A stretch of 62,189 nt of DNA, taken from assembly GCA_903848645.1 (NCBI GenBank), contig CAINGU010000014.1, forward strand, positions 1-62,189. Direction: 5' to 3'. Position 1 is the first letter of the stretch; each line of letters begins with the position of its first letter. The notes beneath the pieces were generated by a model. The model did no database searches. It was not told where the DNA came from and worked only from the letters and a program-made list of their open reading frames with translations. A program made the position numbers and the translations under genes. Of the stretch, positions 1 through 8,777 are shown in pieces. The stretch is from an uncultured cyanobacterium. GTDB lineage: Bacteria; Cyanobacteriota; Cyanobacteriia; Cyanobacteriales; Nostocaceae.

Positions 1-69
1 ATACAGGTTAATCAAATCCGAGAAATTCTCGTAATTACCTGTCCCACCGACTTCTAAAGTTTTACTCAT
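1..69 (-). CDS. Partial N-terminus of unrecognised protein, cut by window edge
   Basis: Reading the minus strand from ATG at 69 gives 23 open codons up to the edge, beginning MSKTLEVGGTGNYENF. An in-frame open start with an ATG just downstream of a stop (TGA GTA overlap region at 72-82) supports a real gene start. I do not recognise the family from 23 residues. There is no clear Shine-Dalgarno. The fragment could also be a chance open frame, so the call is tentative. Confidence 0.4.
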   Translation of the reverse strand, partial: MSKTLEVGGTGNYENFSDLINLY

Positions 70-100
70 TTTTTACTCATTCATTTTTCAAGGTTCAGAG

Positions 101-171
101 TGAGTAAATACAAGTAACGCTATAATCAGGGTTTGAGACTATTTAACGAGTTCAAGTCTCGTTCCTGGCAT
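101..171 (+). repeat. 71-bp tRNA-like direct repeat, copy 1
   Basis: This copy aligns without gaps to 299-369. It contains a perfect T-arm-like stem-loop at 146-162 (ACGAG, loop TTCAAGT, CTCGT), followed by eight bases ending in CA, as at a tRNA 3-prime end. No complementary 5-prime acceptor strand is visible, so it is not a complete tRNA. It could be a tRNA-derived relic, an attachment-site-like remnant or a small structured RNA. Confidence 0.4.
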
Positions 172-298
172 TTTATAAAATAGCTGAAAGCTTTGGCAAT
201 CAGGATATTCAGAAAACTTCTACTGGAATAAAGTAAATTTCTAGTGGGAGTTTTTGGATTTTTGGGCTTGACTTTGACTATGAAATAAATTTGGTAGT

Positions 299-369
299 TG
301 AGTAAATACAAGTAGGGCTATAATCAGGACTTGAGATGATCTTACGGGTTCAAGTACCGGGTTCAGCAT
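299..369 (+). repeat. 71-bp tRNA-like direct repeat, copy 2
   Basis: Second gapless copy of 101-171, 198 bp downstream. The TTCAAGT loop is kept but the closing stem is weaker (CGG/CCG). An alternative stem ACTTGA/TCAAGT (329-334 with 351-356) is perfect here and keeps pairing in copy 1 through two G-U pairs. It lies about 50 bp upstream of the RNA methylase gene, so it could also be leader RNA. Confidence 0.4.
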
Positions 370-415
370 ATCAATTTTGGATTGATCTCAAATCCGAAAT
401 TTAAAATCTAAGATT

Positions 416-1222
416 GTGTTAACAAGTTTACAAAATTCCCTAGTTAAACAAATCCGCAAGTTGCACTCCACCAAGGAGAGAAATAAGCAACAGCTATTTT
501 TATTGGAAGGAACGCATTTGCTGGAGGAAGCTTGTGCGGTTAGCTATCCATTAGATGCTGTGTGTTGTACTCCTCAGTGGCAAATAACACATTCCCAATT
601 GTGGGAAGTTATTTGTAGTCAGTGCTATCGCGTTGAAATTGTCAGTCCAGAAGTTTTAGCAGCAATGGCCACAACTGTCAATCCTGATGGTATAGTGGCG
701 ATAGCGAAGCGCTGCTGCCAGCAGTTCGCTCAACCAGAGGCACAATCAACAGAAATTCCCTTTACTGGTTTAGTTCTGGCTTTAGAAACTGTCCAAGATC
801 CTGGTAATTTGGGAACGATGATTCGCACAGCCGCAGCCGCAGGTGCATCAGGTTTATGGTTAAGTGAAGATAGTGTAGACTTGGATAATCCCAAAGTTTT
901 ACGCGCTTCTGCTGGGCAATGGTTTCGCTTAAATAAGGCTGTAAGTGAAGATTTAAAGGCCACCGTTCGGCAAAGTCAGCAAGCAGGAATGCAGGTAGTA
1001 GCCACATTACCCAGTGCCGATTTAACTTATTGGCAGGTAGATTGGCGTAAACCTAGTTTAATATTATTGGGTAATGAAGGGGCGGGATTATCAGCGGATT
1101 TAGCCGCATTAGCGGATATTCAAGTAAAAATTCCCCTCAGTTCTGGGGTAGAATCATTAAATGTGGGAATTACTGCTGCTTTAATGCTATATGAAGCTCA
1201 GAGACAGAAAATTTCTGGATGA
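416..1222 (+). CDS. TrmH/SpoU-family RNA 2'-O-methyltransferase
   Basis: A 268-residue SPOUT methyltransferase of the TrmH/RlmB/TsnR group, expected to transfer a methyl group from S-adenosylmethionine to a ribose 2-prime hydroxyl of rRNA or tRNA in the cytoplasm. The N-terminus (residues 1-100) resembles the substrate-binding L30e-like domain. The SPOUT domain shows the three family motifs: NLGTMIRTA near residue 130, LLGNEGAGLS near 220, and IPLSSGVESLNVGITAAL near 237-254, whose knot forms the SAM site. The start used is GTG at 416; no ATG lies near it in frame. It stands alone between the tRNA-like repeats and a convergent small gene. The exact RNA target cannot be read from sequence. Confidence 0.9.
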   Translation: MLTSLQNSLVKQIRKLHSTKERNKQQLFLLEGTHLLEEACAVSYPLDAVCCTPQWQITHSQLWEVICSQCYRVEIVSPEVLAAMATTVNPDGIVAIAKRCCQQFAQPEAQSTEIPFTGLVLALETVQDPGNLGTMIRTAAAAGASGLWLSEDSVDLDNPKVLRASAGQWFRLNKAVSEDLKATVRQSQQAGMQVVATLPSADLTYWQVDWRKPSLILLGNEGAGLSADLAALADIQVKIPLSSGVESLNVGITAALMLYEAQRQKISG

Positions 1223-1235
1223 TCTCAGTTAGGGA

Positions 1236-1532
1236 TTAGGAATTTTTGCTTTTATTTGTTTTTTGCTGGAAATACCGTTCAATGTCCGCAACTGCATCTT
1301 CCCACGCAGCTAAATCAATAATATCAGTATGTTTACTGATAACTTCATGTAGAGAGCCACTGGTATTTGGTTCTGTAACTACTTCATTTTTAGTGTTAAC
1401 AATATCCTCTAACTGATTCAATGATCGCTGAAAATCTTGATCAGCAAAAATACGTTGATTGTGCTGTATAGGTTTCATAATCTTTAGGGGAGAATCATGA
1501 TTTAGATCCGAGATTGTGGATTGCGTTTGCAA
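1236..1532 (-). CDS. Hypothetical protein, 98 aa
   Basis: A small soluble acidic protein with no family I recognise. The C-terminal part has a plausible amphipathic helix (DLAAWEDAVADIERYFQQK) and the tail is Lys/Asn-rich. No membrane segment or signal peptide is seen. It ends 14 bp from the stop of the convergent methylase gene. An internal Met at residue 19 (MKPIQHNQRIF) is an alternative start. Coding-like composition and good packing between neighbours support it, but it could be lineage-specific. Confidence 0.55.
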   Translation of the reverse strand: MQTQSTISDLNHDSPLKIMKPIQHNQRIFADQDFQRSLNQLEDIVNTKNEVVTEPNTSGSLHEVISKHTDIIDLAAWEDAVADIERYFQQKTNKSKNS

Positions 1533-1640
1533 ATCCAGCCAATGTGAGAGATTTAATACTATTCTGATAGATATCTACTACCAATTATTGATTTTGTATC
1601 AATTTTACACATTAATAGGCTAAATTGCCTTTCTTCGTGA

Positions 1641-2204
1641 ATGATGAATAAATTAGTGAAACAAGGATTAGTTTGGCTAGGTGCAGCTACGATTACTGTT
1701 AGTTTAATGGCGTGTGATAGCTTATTTAAACCTCAAGGTGATATAGTTGAACGGGTAAGTGATGGTGATACATTAGTATTAAAAAGTGGTGATGGTAAAA
1801 AGTTGACAGTGCGGTTTGCTTGTGTTGATGCTCCAGAAATACCGCATTCGCAGAAAGAAAAAAAGAGTAAAATTACTAAAGATGTGAATCAGTTTGCTTG
1901 GGGTGTGAAAGCAAAAACACGGATAGAGGAACTGATAAAACAAACAAATAATCGTGTCAAGTTAAATATTACGGATAGCGATCGCTATGGGAGAAAAGTT
2001 GCAGAAGTGCGCTTAAAAGACGGCACATTCTTACAGGAAGTTTTGTTAAAAGAGGGATTAGCTAAAGTATATCGTCCCTATTTAAGCAAATGTCCTAGTA
2101 GGGATATTGTACAACAAGCCGAAGCGCAAGCGCAACAGCAAAAGATTGGTATTTGGGGTGATCGGAAATTTATTGATCCTTGGGATTATCGGAAAGCAAA
2201 TTAA
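1641..2204 (+). CDS. Thermonuclease (SNase) family lipoprotein
   Basis: A 187-residue secreted nuclease of the staphylococcal nuclease-like (SNase, OB-fold) family, expected to cleave DNA or RNA with calcium outside the cytoplasmic membrane. The N-terminus is a lipoprotein signal: positive start, hydrophobic run, then lipobox SLMAC with the lipidated Cys at residue 25. The SNase domain follows: VSDGDTLVL near 40, RFACVDAPEI (calcium-binding Asp) near 60, and ITDSDRYGRKVAEV near 112-125 containing catalytic-type residues. Start ATGATG at 1641; the second ATG is equally possible. Monocistronic. A role in DNA scavenging or extracellular DNA turnover is inferred. Confidence 0.9.
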   Translation: MMNKLVKQGLVWLGAATITVSLMACDSLFKPQGDIVERVSDGDTLVLKSGDGKKLTVRFACVDAPEIPHSQKEKKSKITKDVNQFAWGVKAKTRIEELIKQTNNRVKLNITDSDRYGRKVAEVRLKDGTFLQEVLLKEGLAKVYRPYLSKCPSRDIVQQAEAQAQQQKIGIWGDRKFIDPWDYRKAN

Positions 2205-2461
2205 ATATTTATAATATTACTGTTGAAATTCAGGTTAAAAGTGCTTATAAATATCATTGTCATATAACAGAAGAAGTTACTACTCTTTACTCTGATCTAA
2301 ATATAGATAATAGTTATATTTTTCTCTATAGCGATGATATTTAACTCGTAAATTAGGAATTATCTGGTTGTTGGGAGTGAGGAATATAAGAACCAAACCA
2401 AGGATTTAGTATTTATCAACCCCTACTCCCTTACAGAATCCTAAATTTTGACAAGAATTAA

Positions 2462-2782
2462 TTAAGCACCTTCTGAGCGATCAATTTTCTGACCAGGAGA
2501 AGATTCATAAAGAGCATCTAACTGTTCCCGTGCATCTTCAACATTAATGGAACGCATTACCAACAGAGGTTCTTTAATCATATTACCTGCACTGTCTAAC
2601 AATTCAGGATGGGGGGCATATTGCCTTCTAGCTGCATAATAACCAAAGCCACCTGATGATGATTGGTTATTTGAATAAGTTCGTTCTCTGTCAAAACTGA
2701 ACATGATCAGATTGCGAATTAAGTTACCAACAGCCATAAATGCCAGAACGGTGAAAGCTAAAATATAAAGTAGGTGTAGCAT
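2462..2782 (-). CDS. DUF2973 domain-containing membrane protein
   Basis: A 106-residue protein with one N-terminal membrane helix (about residues 2-30) and a cytosolic tail containing the YYAARRQYAPHPELLDSAGN segment. I recognise it as the cyanobacterial DUF2973 family, of unknown function. It follows the DUF2605 gene on the same strand across about 230 bp, and these two families are commonly neighbours in cyanobacteria, which suggests a joint role. Start ATG at 2782, preceded by GGAGGAAAATTC, a good ribosome binding site. Confidence 0.8.
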   Translation of the reverse strand: MLHLLYILAFTVLAFMAVGNLIRNLIMFSFDRERTYSNNQSSSGGFGYYAARRQYAPHPELLDSAGNMIKEPLLVMRSINVEDAREQLDALYESSPGQKIDRSEGA

Positions 2783-3012
2783 TGAATTTTCCTCCAGAAC
2801 AGCAAAGGTTAAAATGTTATTTTGTAGAACTTAAAACTCCGCAAATAAATAATTTACGGTAAAAGACAATGTAAAATTATTTACTTGTGTGCGTATGTTA
2901 TATGATGCAATCGTTATACTCAGATTAAGGTAACATGAGACACATTACTTTTTTATGAAAACAATGTTAAGAATTGTCTAATATCTTTACAATTTCCACG
3001 TTGTCAAGGATT

Positions 3013-3330
3013 TCATGATTTCTTTGACTGACCTAAACGCATTCCCACACCCCAACATTCTGTAACTAATTGATGCCAAGGCATTACAGTTGCCATATCA
3101 ATTCCCACTTGTTGATTAGTTGCCGTAAATAACATCCTTGCCGTGTTGAGTTCTTCTTGTGCATCCCTAACTCGTTTGAGTAAGTCAAGTTGCTCTTGTT
3201 CACTCATAAATTGGATTTTCTCATTTTCCAGGATTTGACGATATCGCTCAAACCAATATTGAAAATCCTCTAACAACGGTTCTAAGACTGATTTTAGTAA
3301 ATCAGCACTTGGTAGATTCGAGTCCCCCAT
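3013..3330 (-). CDS. DUF2605 domain-containing protein
   Basis: A 105-residue, probably all-helical soluble protein of the cyanobacterial DUF2605 family. Features include LLEDFQYWFERYRQILENEK near residue 20-40 and the WHQLVTECWGVGMR segment near the C-terminus. Function is unknown. It is upstream of the DUF2973 gene on the same strand. Start ATG at 3330. The family assignment rests on my memory of this pair's sequence character. Confidence 0.8.
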   Translation of the reverse strand: MGDSNLPSADLLKSVLEPLLEDFQYWFERYRQILENEKIQFMSEQEQLDLLKRVRDAQEELNTARMLFTATNQQVGIDMATVMPWHQLVTECWGVGMRLGQSKKS

Positions 3331-3723
3331 ATATGAGAAGCATATTTCCTAATTCTTTTTTTATATTAACGTTATTTACGATTCTTAACAATCAGTTCAT
3401 AACTTCCCACATCAAAAAATCTGTAAATCTGTAACTTCGGATCTGAAGCACAATTATATAAATTTGGCAAGAAATTTGTAAAGCTCCTGGGGAGTAGGTC
3501 TGGATACGTCTAAAGGAATAAATTATTCAGAAGAAGGAGTCAGGAGTCACCGAGGTAGGGGCGCAGGGCCTGCGCCCAGTCAAAAGTCTGTTATGTGGTT
3601 TTTACCAAAAGCTCGTGATTGGGCTAAATTAGGAGAAACCATAGCCAGTGGACTATTATTTAGTTTGTAAAGATATTTTTTGTCAACTTTATTTTTAACA
3701 ATTCGCTAAAAGTTTAACAGCCA
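3331..3723. other. Intergenic region with dispersed palindrome
   Basis: About 390 bp between divergent genes. It holds a GC-rich palindrome at 3558-3577 that recurs at 24021 and 40333, and a 25-codon open stretch at 3593-3670 (MWFLPKARDWAKLG...) that may be a gene remnant. No RNA gene is evident. Promoters for thrS and the DUF2605 gene should lie here, but I cannot assign boxes confidently. Confidence 0.5.
3558..3577. repeat. GC-rich dispersed palindrome, copy A
   Basis: Perfect arms GGGCGCA/TGCGCCC around a GGGCC centre, set in flanking text that also reads GTAGGGGCGC. The identical 20-mer is at 24021-24040 and 40333-40352, and a degenerate inverted copy is at 24473-24494. It is REP-like and mobile in behaviour. 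Confidence 0.8.
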
Positions 3724-5544
3724 ATGTCGCCAACTCAAGAAACCCAACCAGCCGAAAAAATCTATTTACCCCGGACCAGCGAATCAGAAACATTAAAAAA
3801 GATTCGTCACACAGCTTCCCATATCATGGCAATGGCAGTACAAAAGCTGTTTCCCAAAGCGCAAGTCACAATTGGTCCTTGGATTGAAAATGGATTTTAT
3901 TATGACTTTGATAGTCCAGAACCCTTTAGTGATAAAGATTTGAAAACCATTCAAAAAGAAATGGTCAAGATTATTAATCGCAAATTGCCATTAATTCGGG
4001 AAGAAGTCACCAGAGAAGAAGCGCAGAGCCGCATTGAAGCCATTAACGAACCCTATAAACTGGAAATTCTCGGAGATATCAAACAAGAACCCATCACAAT
4101 TTACCATTTGGGAGAGCAATGGTGGGATTTGTGCGCTGGACCTCACCTCGAAAATACCAGCGAAATTAATCCCAAAGCGATAGAATTAGAAAGCGTTGCT
4201 GGTGCTTATTGGCGGGGAGATGAGAAAAAAGCCCAATTACAACGCATTTATGCCACCGCTTGGGAAACTCCCGAACAACTAGCAGAGTACAAACGCCGCA
4301 AAGAAGAAGCTTTAAGACGAGACCATCGTAAAATAGGGAAAGAACTCGGATTATTTATCTTTTCCGATTTAGTCGGCCCTGGTTTACCTTTGTGGACTCC
4401 CAAAGGGACTTTGTTAAGAACGATTTTAGAAGATTTCCTCAAAAAAGAACAATTAAAACGAGGTTATTTACCTGTCGTTACTCCTCACATTGCCAGAGTT
4501 GATTTATTTAAAACATCAGGACACTGGCAGAAATACAAGGAAGATATGTTTCCTTTAATGGCTGAAGATGAGGAAGCAAGAGCCATAGAACAGGGTTTTG
4601 TCCTCAAGCCAATGAACTGCCCTTTCCATATCCAAATATACAAGAGTGAATTACGCTCTTATCGGGAATTACCGATGCGGTTGGCGGAATTTGGTACAGT
4701 TTACCGTTATGAACAATCGGGAGAATTGGGTGGTTTAACCAGAGTGCGCGGTTTTACAGTTGATGATTCTCATTTATTCGTGACTCCTGAACAGCTAGAC
4801 AGCGAATTTCTCAATGTTGTAGATTTGATTTTGAGCGTTTTCAAAAGTCTGCAATTAAAGAATTTTAAAGCTAGATTGAGTTTCCGTGACCCAGCCAGTG
4901 ATAAGTATATCGGTTCTGATGAAGCTTGGGATAAAGCGGAAGGGGCGATTCGTCGCGCTGTGCAACAATTGGGAATGGAGCATTTTGAAGGGATTGGGGA
5001 AGCGGCTTTCTATGGTCCAAAACTTGATTTTATCTTCAGTGATGCTTTAGAACGGGAATGGCAATTGGGAACTGTGCAGGTAGATTATAATTTACCTGAG
5101 CGGTTTGATTTAGAATATGTGGCTGAAGACGGTTCGCGTCAACGTCCGGTAATGCTTCACCGCGCCCCCTTTGGTTCTTTGGAACGGTTAATTGGGATTT
5201 TGATTGAAGAGTATGCGGGTGATTTTCCATTGTGGTTAGCACCTGTGCAAATCAGGTTATTACCTGTAGGTGATCTTCAGTTAGATTTTACCAAAGAGGT
5301 AGTAGCCAAGATGGTTGCATTGGGAATTCGGGCAGAAGTGGATACCAGTGGCGATCGCTTGGGTAAGTTGATTCGCAACGCCGAAAAGGATAAAATACCT
5401 GTCATGGCGGTGGTTGGTGCGAAAGAAGTGGAAGCCAACAGCTTGAGTATCCGCACCCGCGCTTCTGGGGAATTGGGAGTAATAACTGTAGATGAAGTTG
5501 TGAATAAGATCACAGAAGCAATTACTAACTTTAGCAACTTCTAA
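3724..5544 (+). CDS. thrS: Threonyl-tRNA synthetase
   Basis: A 606-residue class II synthetase that charges tRNA-Thr in the cytoplasm. The N-terminal TGS domain found in E. coli ThrRS is absent; the protein begins almost at the editing domain. Editing residues are intact: H29-x3-H33 (HTASH) and C137-x3-H141 (CAGPH), which clear mischarged Ser. The catalytic core has the zinc-ligand motif MNCPFH, class II motif 2 (FGTVYRYEQSGEL), the VRGFTVDDSHLF segment and motif 3 (GSLERLIGILIEEY). The last 100 residues are the anticodon-binding domain. Some Nostocales carry two thrS genes, one zinc-stress induced; I see no clear Zur site here and cannot say which this is. Monocistronic. Confidence 0.97.
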   Translation: MSPTQETQPAEKIYLPRTSESETLKKIRHTASHIMAMAVQKLFPKAQVTIGPWIENGFYYDFDSPEPFSDKDLKTIQKEMVKIINRKLPLIREEVTREEAQSRIEAINEPYKLEILGDIKQEPITIYHLGEQWWDLCAGPHLENTSEINPKAIELESVAGAYWRGDEKKAQLQRIYATAWETPEQLAEYKRRKEEALRRDHRKIGKELGLFIFSDLVGPGLPLWTPKGTLLRTILEDFLKKEQLKRGYLPVVTPHIARVDLFKTSGHWQKYKEDMFPLMAEDEEARAIEQGFVLKPMNCPFHIQIYKSELRSYRELPMRLAEFGTVYRYEQSGELGGLTRVRGFTVDDSHLFVTPEQLDSEFLNVVDLILSVFKSLQLKNFKARLSFRDPASDKYIGSDEAWDKAEGAIRRAVQQLGMEHFEGIGEAAFYGPKLDFIFSDALEREWQLGTVQVDYNLPERFDLEYVAEDGSRQRPVMLHRAPFGSLERLIGILIEEYAGDFPLWLAPVQIRLLPVGDLQLDFTKEVVAKMVALGIRAEVDTSGDRLGKLIRNAEKDKIPVMAVVGAKEVEANSLSIRTRASGELGVITVDEVVNKITEAITNFSNF

Positions 5545-5549
5545 AAAAG

Positions 5550-5572
5550 TTGGCTGGGTAAATCCCAGCCAA
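5550..5572 (-). terminator. Hairpin terminator between convergent genes
   Basis: A 9-bp perfect stem TTGGCTGGG/CCCAGCCAA with a 5-base loop, 5 bp after the thrS stop. Read on the minus strand it is followed closely by CTTTTTT, so it can terminate the repeat-protein gene; on the plus strand the stem is followed by A residues, so termination of thrS would be less standard. Confidence 0.65.
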
Positions 5573-5634
5573 AAAATAAATTAACACTTTGCTCTTTTTA
5601 GCTTTTCTCAATTCACCCAGAGCTAGTAGAAAGT

Positions 5635-6078
5635 CTAGTGTGGGGATGTTGGGTGAGTAGATGGTTTCTCGTGAGGACGATTGCGTCCATTGGGAGTAGA
5701 TGGTTTCTCGTGAGGACGATTGCGTCCATTGGGAGTAGATGGTTTCTCATGAGGACGATTGCGTCCATTGGGAGTAGATGGTTTCTCATGAGGACGATTG
5801 CGTCCATTGGGAGTAGATGGTTTCTCGTGAGGACGATTGCGTCCATTGGGAGTAGATGGTTTCTCGTGAGGACGATTGCGTCCATTGGGAGTAGATGGTT
5901 TCTCGTGAGGACGTTTGTCCCCATCAGGAGTTTGGTGGGTTGGGGTATTGTTTGTAATTACCTCAGCCAATATAATATCCTTAGCTCTCAATGTCAGCGC
6001 ATGGGCTGGAAATGTATAAGCAAGGATACCAGCAGCAGCACTACCAACAAGCAATGGGAGAATACGAGACAGTTTCAT
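5635..6078 (-). CDS. Secreted protein with 13-residue tandem repeats
   Basis: A 147-residue protein. Residues 1-27 form a signal peptide (KLSRILPLLVGSAAAGILAY, then AHA), so it is exported. The mature part is almost entirely seven tandem units of RPHEKPSTPNGRN, the last truncated, rich in Pro, His, Arg and Asn and expected to be disordered and strongly basic. The DNA unit is 39 bp and nearly identical between copies, which points to recent expansion and real length variability. Start ATG at 6078. I do not know a family. Histidines could bind metal and the positive charge could bind polysaccharide or nucleic acid, both speculation. Other frames through the repeat are also open, an effect of periodicity. 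Confidence 0.75.
   Translation of the reverse strand: MKLSRILPLLVGSAAAGILAYTFPAHALTLRAKDIILAEVITNNTPTHQTPDGDKRPHEKPSTPNGRNRPHEKPSTPNGRNRPHEKPSTPNGRNRPHEKPSTPNGRNRPHEKPSTPNGRNRPHEKPSTPNGRNRPHEKPSTHPTSPH
5657..5916 (-). repeat. 39-bp tandem repeat, seven units
   Basis: Units begin at 5657, 5696, 5735, 5774, 5813, 5852 and 5891, exactly 39 bp apart; the seventh is partial. The third and fourth units share a G-to-A change (CATGAG for CGTGAG), a sign of duplication by slippage or unequal exchange. The array codes the repeats of the secreted protein. Confidence 0.95.
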
Positions 6079-6428
6079 TATGTTTACGCCTAAGAAAGAA
6101 AATCGGTTTTTGCCGTTTTTTATTGTGTGACACGCAGCCCAGGCTAAAAAATTTCTTACTCAGGAAGAAATGACCAGAAATTGCTACAAGAATCAAATCA
6201 AAACTACAAAAATTGTGTTATCCACTCAGATATACTACCTATTTTGTATAAAATCAATTGAATCTATAAATACCCTTCACACTGGTGGATAATTTACTCA
6301 ATCCTCAGCATAAGATTTATTTAAATATATATTCTCTTATGCCAACCTGGGGTAAAAACTTATAAAGACATTGTTAAAAAGTTTAGTACAATAACATCAT
6401 TAACCAATAAGTATTTTTCCCTATTGAC
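6079..6428. other. Intergenic region upstream of ndhD
   Basis: 350 bp between the divergent repeat-protein and ndhD genes, A+T-rich. I see no gene, RNA gene or repeat here; promoters for both neighbours are expected. Confidence 0.5.
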
Positions 6429-8117
6429 ATGATAGCGGCTCAATTTCCTTGGCTTACCGCAATTGTCCTATTTCCACTTTTAGCATCCTTTCTCATTCCT
6501 GTATTGCCAGATAAAGACGGCAAACTTGTCCGTTGGTATGCACTGGGCGTAGGTATTGCTGACTTTGTATTGATGTGTTATGCCTTTTGGAAACATTACG
6601 ATGCCAGTAATGCGAATTTTCAACTGGTAGAAAACTACGTCTGGATGCCTCAATTGGGCTTAAACTGGGCTGTTTCTGTGGATGGTATTTCCGCCCCCTT
6701 GGTACTTTTAGCGGGATTTGTCACCACACTAGCGATGTTTTCAGCTTGGCAAGTTGACCGTAGACCAAAGCTGTTCTATTTTCTGATGCTTGTGTTGTAT
6801 TCCGCACAAGTTGGGGTGTTTGTTGCCCAGGACTTGCTGTTATTTTTCATCATGTGGGAAGTAGAACTAATTCCCGTATATTTACTAGTTTGTATTTGGG
6901 GTGGACAACGGCGACGCTACGCAGCTACAAAATTTTTACTTTATACCGCAGCAGCTTCTATATTTATCTTGGTAGCAGCCCTCGCACTAGGGCTATATGG
7001 CGGCGGAAATGTAACTTTTGATGTTGCAGAACTCGCCCATAAAGAATATCCCCTCACTCTCCAACTCCTACTATATGCAGGGTTGTTAATTGCCTTTGGC
7101 GTAAAATTGGCGATTTTCCCCTTGCATACTTGGCTACCTGATGCCCACGGAGAAGCATCTTCTCCCGTGTCCATGATTTTGGCAGGTGTATTGTTGAAAA
7201 TGGGCGGATATGGACTAATTAGGCTGAATCTTGACTTACTTTCCGATGCTCATGTTTACTTTGCCCCGGTTCTAGCCATTCTCGGTGTTGTCAATATTAT
7301 CTATGGTGCTTTAAATTCCTTTGCCCAAACGAATATGAAACGGCGTTTGGCTTATTCATCAATTTCCCACATGGGTTTTGTACTGATAGGAATTGCCTCT
7401 TTCACCGATTTGGGTATCAACGGGGCAATGTTGCAAATGATCTCCCATGGTTTAATTGCTTCAGTGTTATTCTTCTTAGCTGGTGTAACTTATGACCGTT
7501 CTCGCACAATGGTGATGTCAGAAATGGGCGGTATTGGTCAAGCCATGCCAAAAGTATTTGCTTTATTTACAATGGGGTCAATGGCATCTTTGGCTTTACC
7601 GGGAATGAGTGGCTTTGTTGGTGAACTTTCGGTATTTGTGGGGATAACAACTAGCGATGTTTACACCTCGACATTCTGCACCGTCACAGTTTTCCTAGCC
7701 GCTGTGGGCGTTATCCTCACACCTATTTATCTGCTTTCCATGCTGCGTCAAGTATTTTACGGTTCTGGTGCAGCCCTGATTTGTGACATTAATAATGCCG
7801 GGTTTGAAAATCAGGAAGATGAAGGAACGGCTTGTTTTGGTACGGATTGCCTGTTACCAACGGAAACTGTATATACTGATGCTAGACCCCGTGAAGTGTT
7901 TATTGCGGCTTCTTTTCTAGTCTTGATTATTGGCATTGGTTTCTATCCCAAAGTAGCTATGCAAATGTATGACGCGAAAACTGTGGCTGTAAATGCTCAT
8001 GTTCGCCAATCTTATACCATCATCTCCCAAACCAATCCCCGTGTTTATGCTAGTGGATTTTTAAATCCCCAAGTTCCAGGAACTGAGTTAACTCCAGTTT
8101 TAGGAACTTTAAAATAA
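6429..8117 (+). CDS. ndhD: NAD(P)H-quinone oxidoreductase subunit 4 (NDH-1 subunit D)
   Basis: A 562-residue integral membrane protein, a proton-channel antiporter-like subunit of the thylakoid NDH-1 complex that takes part in cyclic electron flow and respiration. About 14 hydrophobic segments are visible. Family signatures include the [11 protein letters not shown] segment with the key Glu of TM5, [10 protein letters not shown], the [21 protein letters not shown] loop with the conserved Lys, and [20 protein letters not shown]. Start ATG at 6429, followed by a hydrophobic helix. No other ndh gene adjoins it; cyanobacteria carry several ndhD paralogues, and I cannot say whether this is the D1/D2 (respiratory) type with certainty, though it does not look like the CO2-uptake D3/D4 type. 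Confidence 0.95.
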   Translation: MIAAQFPWLTAIVLFPLLASFLIPVLPDKDGKLVRWYALGVGIADFVLMCYAFWKHYDASNANFQLVENYVWMPQLGLNWAVSVDGISAPLVLLAGFVTTLAMFSAWQVDRRPKLFYFLMLVLYSAQVGVFVAQDLLLFFIMWEVELIPVYLLVCIWGGQRRRYAATKFLLYTAAASIFILVAALALGLYGGGNVTFDVAELAHKEYPLTLQLLLYAGLLIAFGVKLAIFPLHTWLPDAHGEASSPVSMILAGVLLKMGGYGLIRLNLDLLSDAHVYFAPVLAILGVVNIIYGALNSFAQTNMKRRLAYSSISHMGFVLIGIASFTDLGINGAMLQMISHGLIASVLFFLAGVTYDRSRTMVMSEMGGIGQAMPKVFALFTMGSMASLALPGMSGFVGELSVFVGITTSDVYTSTFCTVTVFLAAVGVILTPIYLLSMLRQVFYGSGAALICDINNAGFENQEDEGTACFGTDCLLPTETVYTDARPREVFIAASFLVLIIGIGFYPKVAMQMYDAKTVAVNAHVRQSYTIISQTNPRVYASGFLNPQVPGTELTPVLGTLK

Positions 8118-8180
8118 ACAATTTGCTGAGTTATTGACTTTCGCCGTTACGATAAAGGTAACGTCAATCATGATAGAGCC

Positions 8181-8741
8181 GTGACAGCAAACTCAGCTAA
8201 TCAATCAACTTCTGTTTTCCGTTTGTCTCCCCTCATTCGGATTACACTGTTAAGTTTATATTTAGCCCTGACAGTTCCTTTACCATTTTTAGCGCAGGTA
8301 ACAGCCGCACCTACTCCCCCTTCTTTACTATGGTTGGGGATTAGTTGCGGCTTTGTGCTTTTATATGCGGTGTTGACTGAAAGAGTTATCTTAGACGAGG
8401 AAGGGATAAAAGTGACTTACCCAATTTGGGTTCCTCAGTTTTTCCGTCCTGGTTGGAGTTTATCTTGGTCAGAAGTAAAAGAACTAAAACCGCGTACTAC
8501 TGGTCAAGGCGGGTTAGTATATTATTTCTTAAGTCAAGATGGTAAAGCTTATTTATTACCCATGCGGGTGTCTGGATTTGCCAAGTTTGTAAATATCGTC
8601 CAAGCAAAAACTGGCATTGATACTACAGATGTTCGTTCTCTAGCACAGCCTTGGATGTATCTAATTTTATTAGGTTGTACTTTCTTATTGCTATTGGTAG
8701 ATGCTTGGACTATTCAAACTGCTTTGGTAATAGGTAATTAG
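8181..8741 (+). CDS. Hypothetical membrane protein, PH-like region
   Basis: A 186-residue protein with membrane helices near residues 20-40, 48-64 and 158-180. The middle soluble part (residues 65-145: ERVILDEEGIKVTYPIWVP, WSLSWSEVKELKPR) resembles bacterial PH-like domains found in small membrane proteins. Start is GTG at 8181: an ATG at 8170 is in another frame and closes after four codons. The downstream ABC ATPase gene begins immediately, so the two are probably co-transcribed, but this does not look like a classical permease. No function is assigned. Confidence 0.7.
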   Translation: MTANSANQSTSVFRLSPLIRITLLSLYLALTVPLPFLAQVTAAPTPPSLLWLGISCGFVLLYAVLTERVILDEEGIKVTYPIWVPQFFRPGWSLSWSEVKELKPRTTGQGGLVYYFLSQDGKAYLLPMRVSGFAKFVNIVQAKTGIDTTDVRSLAQPWMYLILLGCTFLLLLVDAWTIQTALVIGN

Positions 8742-8777
8742 TTGACTGTTGACTCTTACCCCGCACTCCACAATCCT

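Noticed and set aside
101-369. Complete tRNA genes
   Set aside because: T-arm-like part is present, but no acceptor 5-prime strand and no clear anticodon arm.
3593-3670. 25-codon open frame ahead of thrS
   Set aside because: Too short, no ribosome binding site and no recognisable family; at most a remnant.
5657-5916. CRISPR-like regular repeats
   Set aside because: The 39-bp units are contiguous without spacers and encode peptide repeats of a protein; no cas genes are near.
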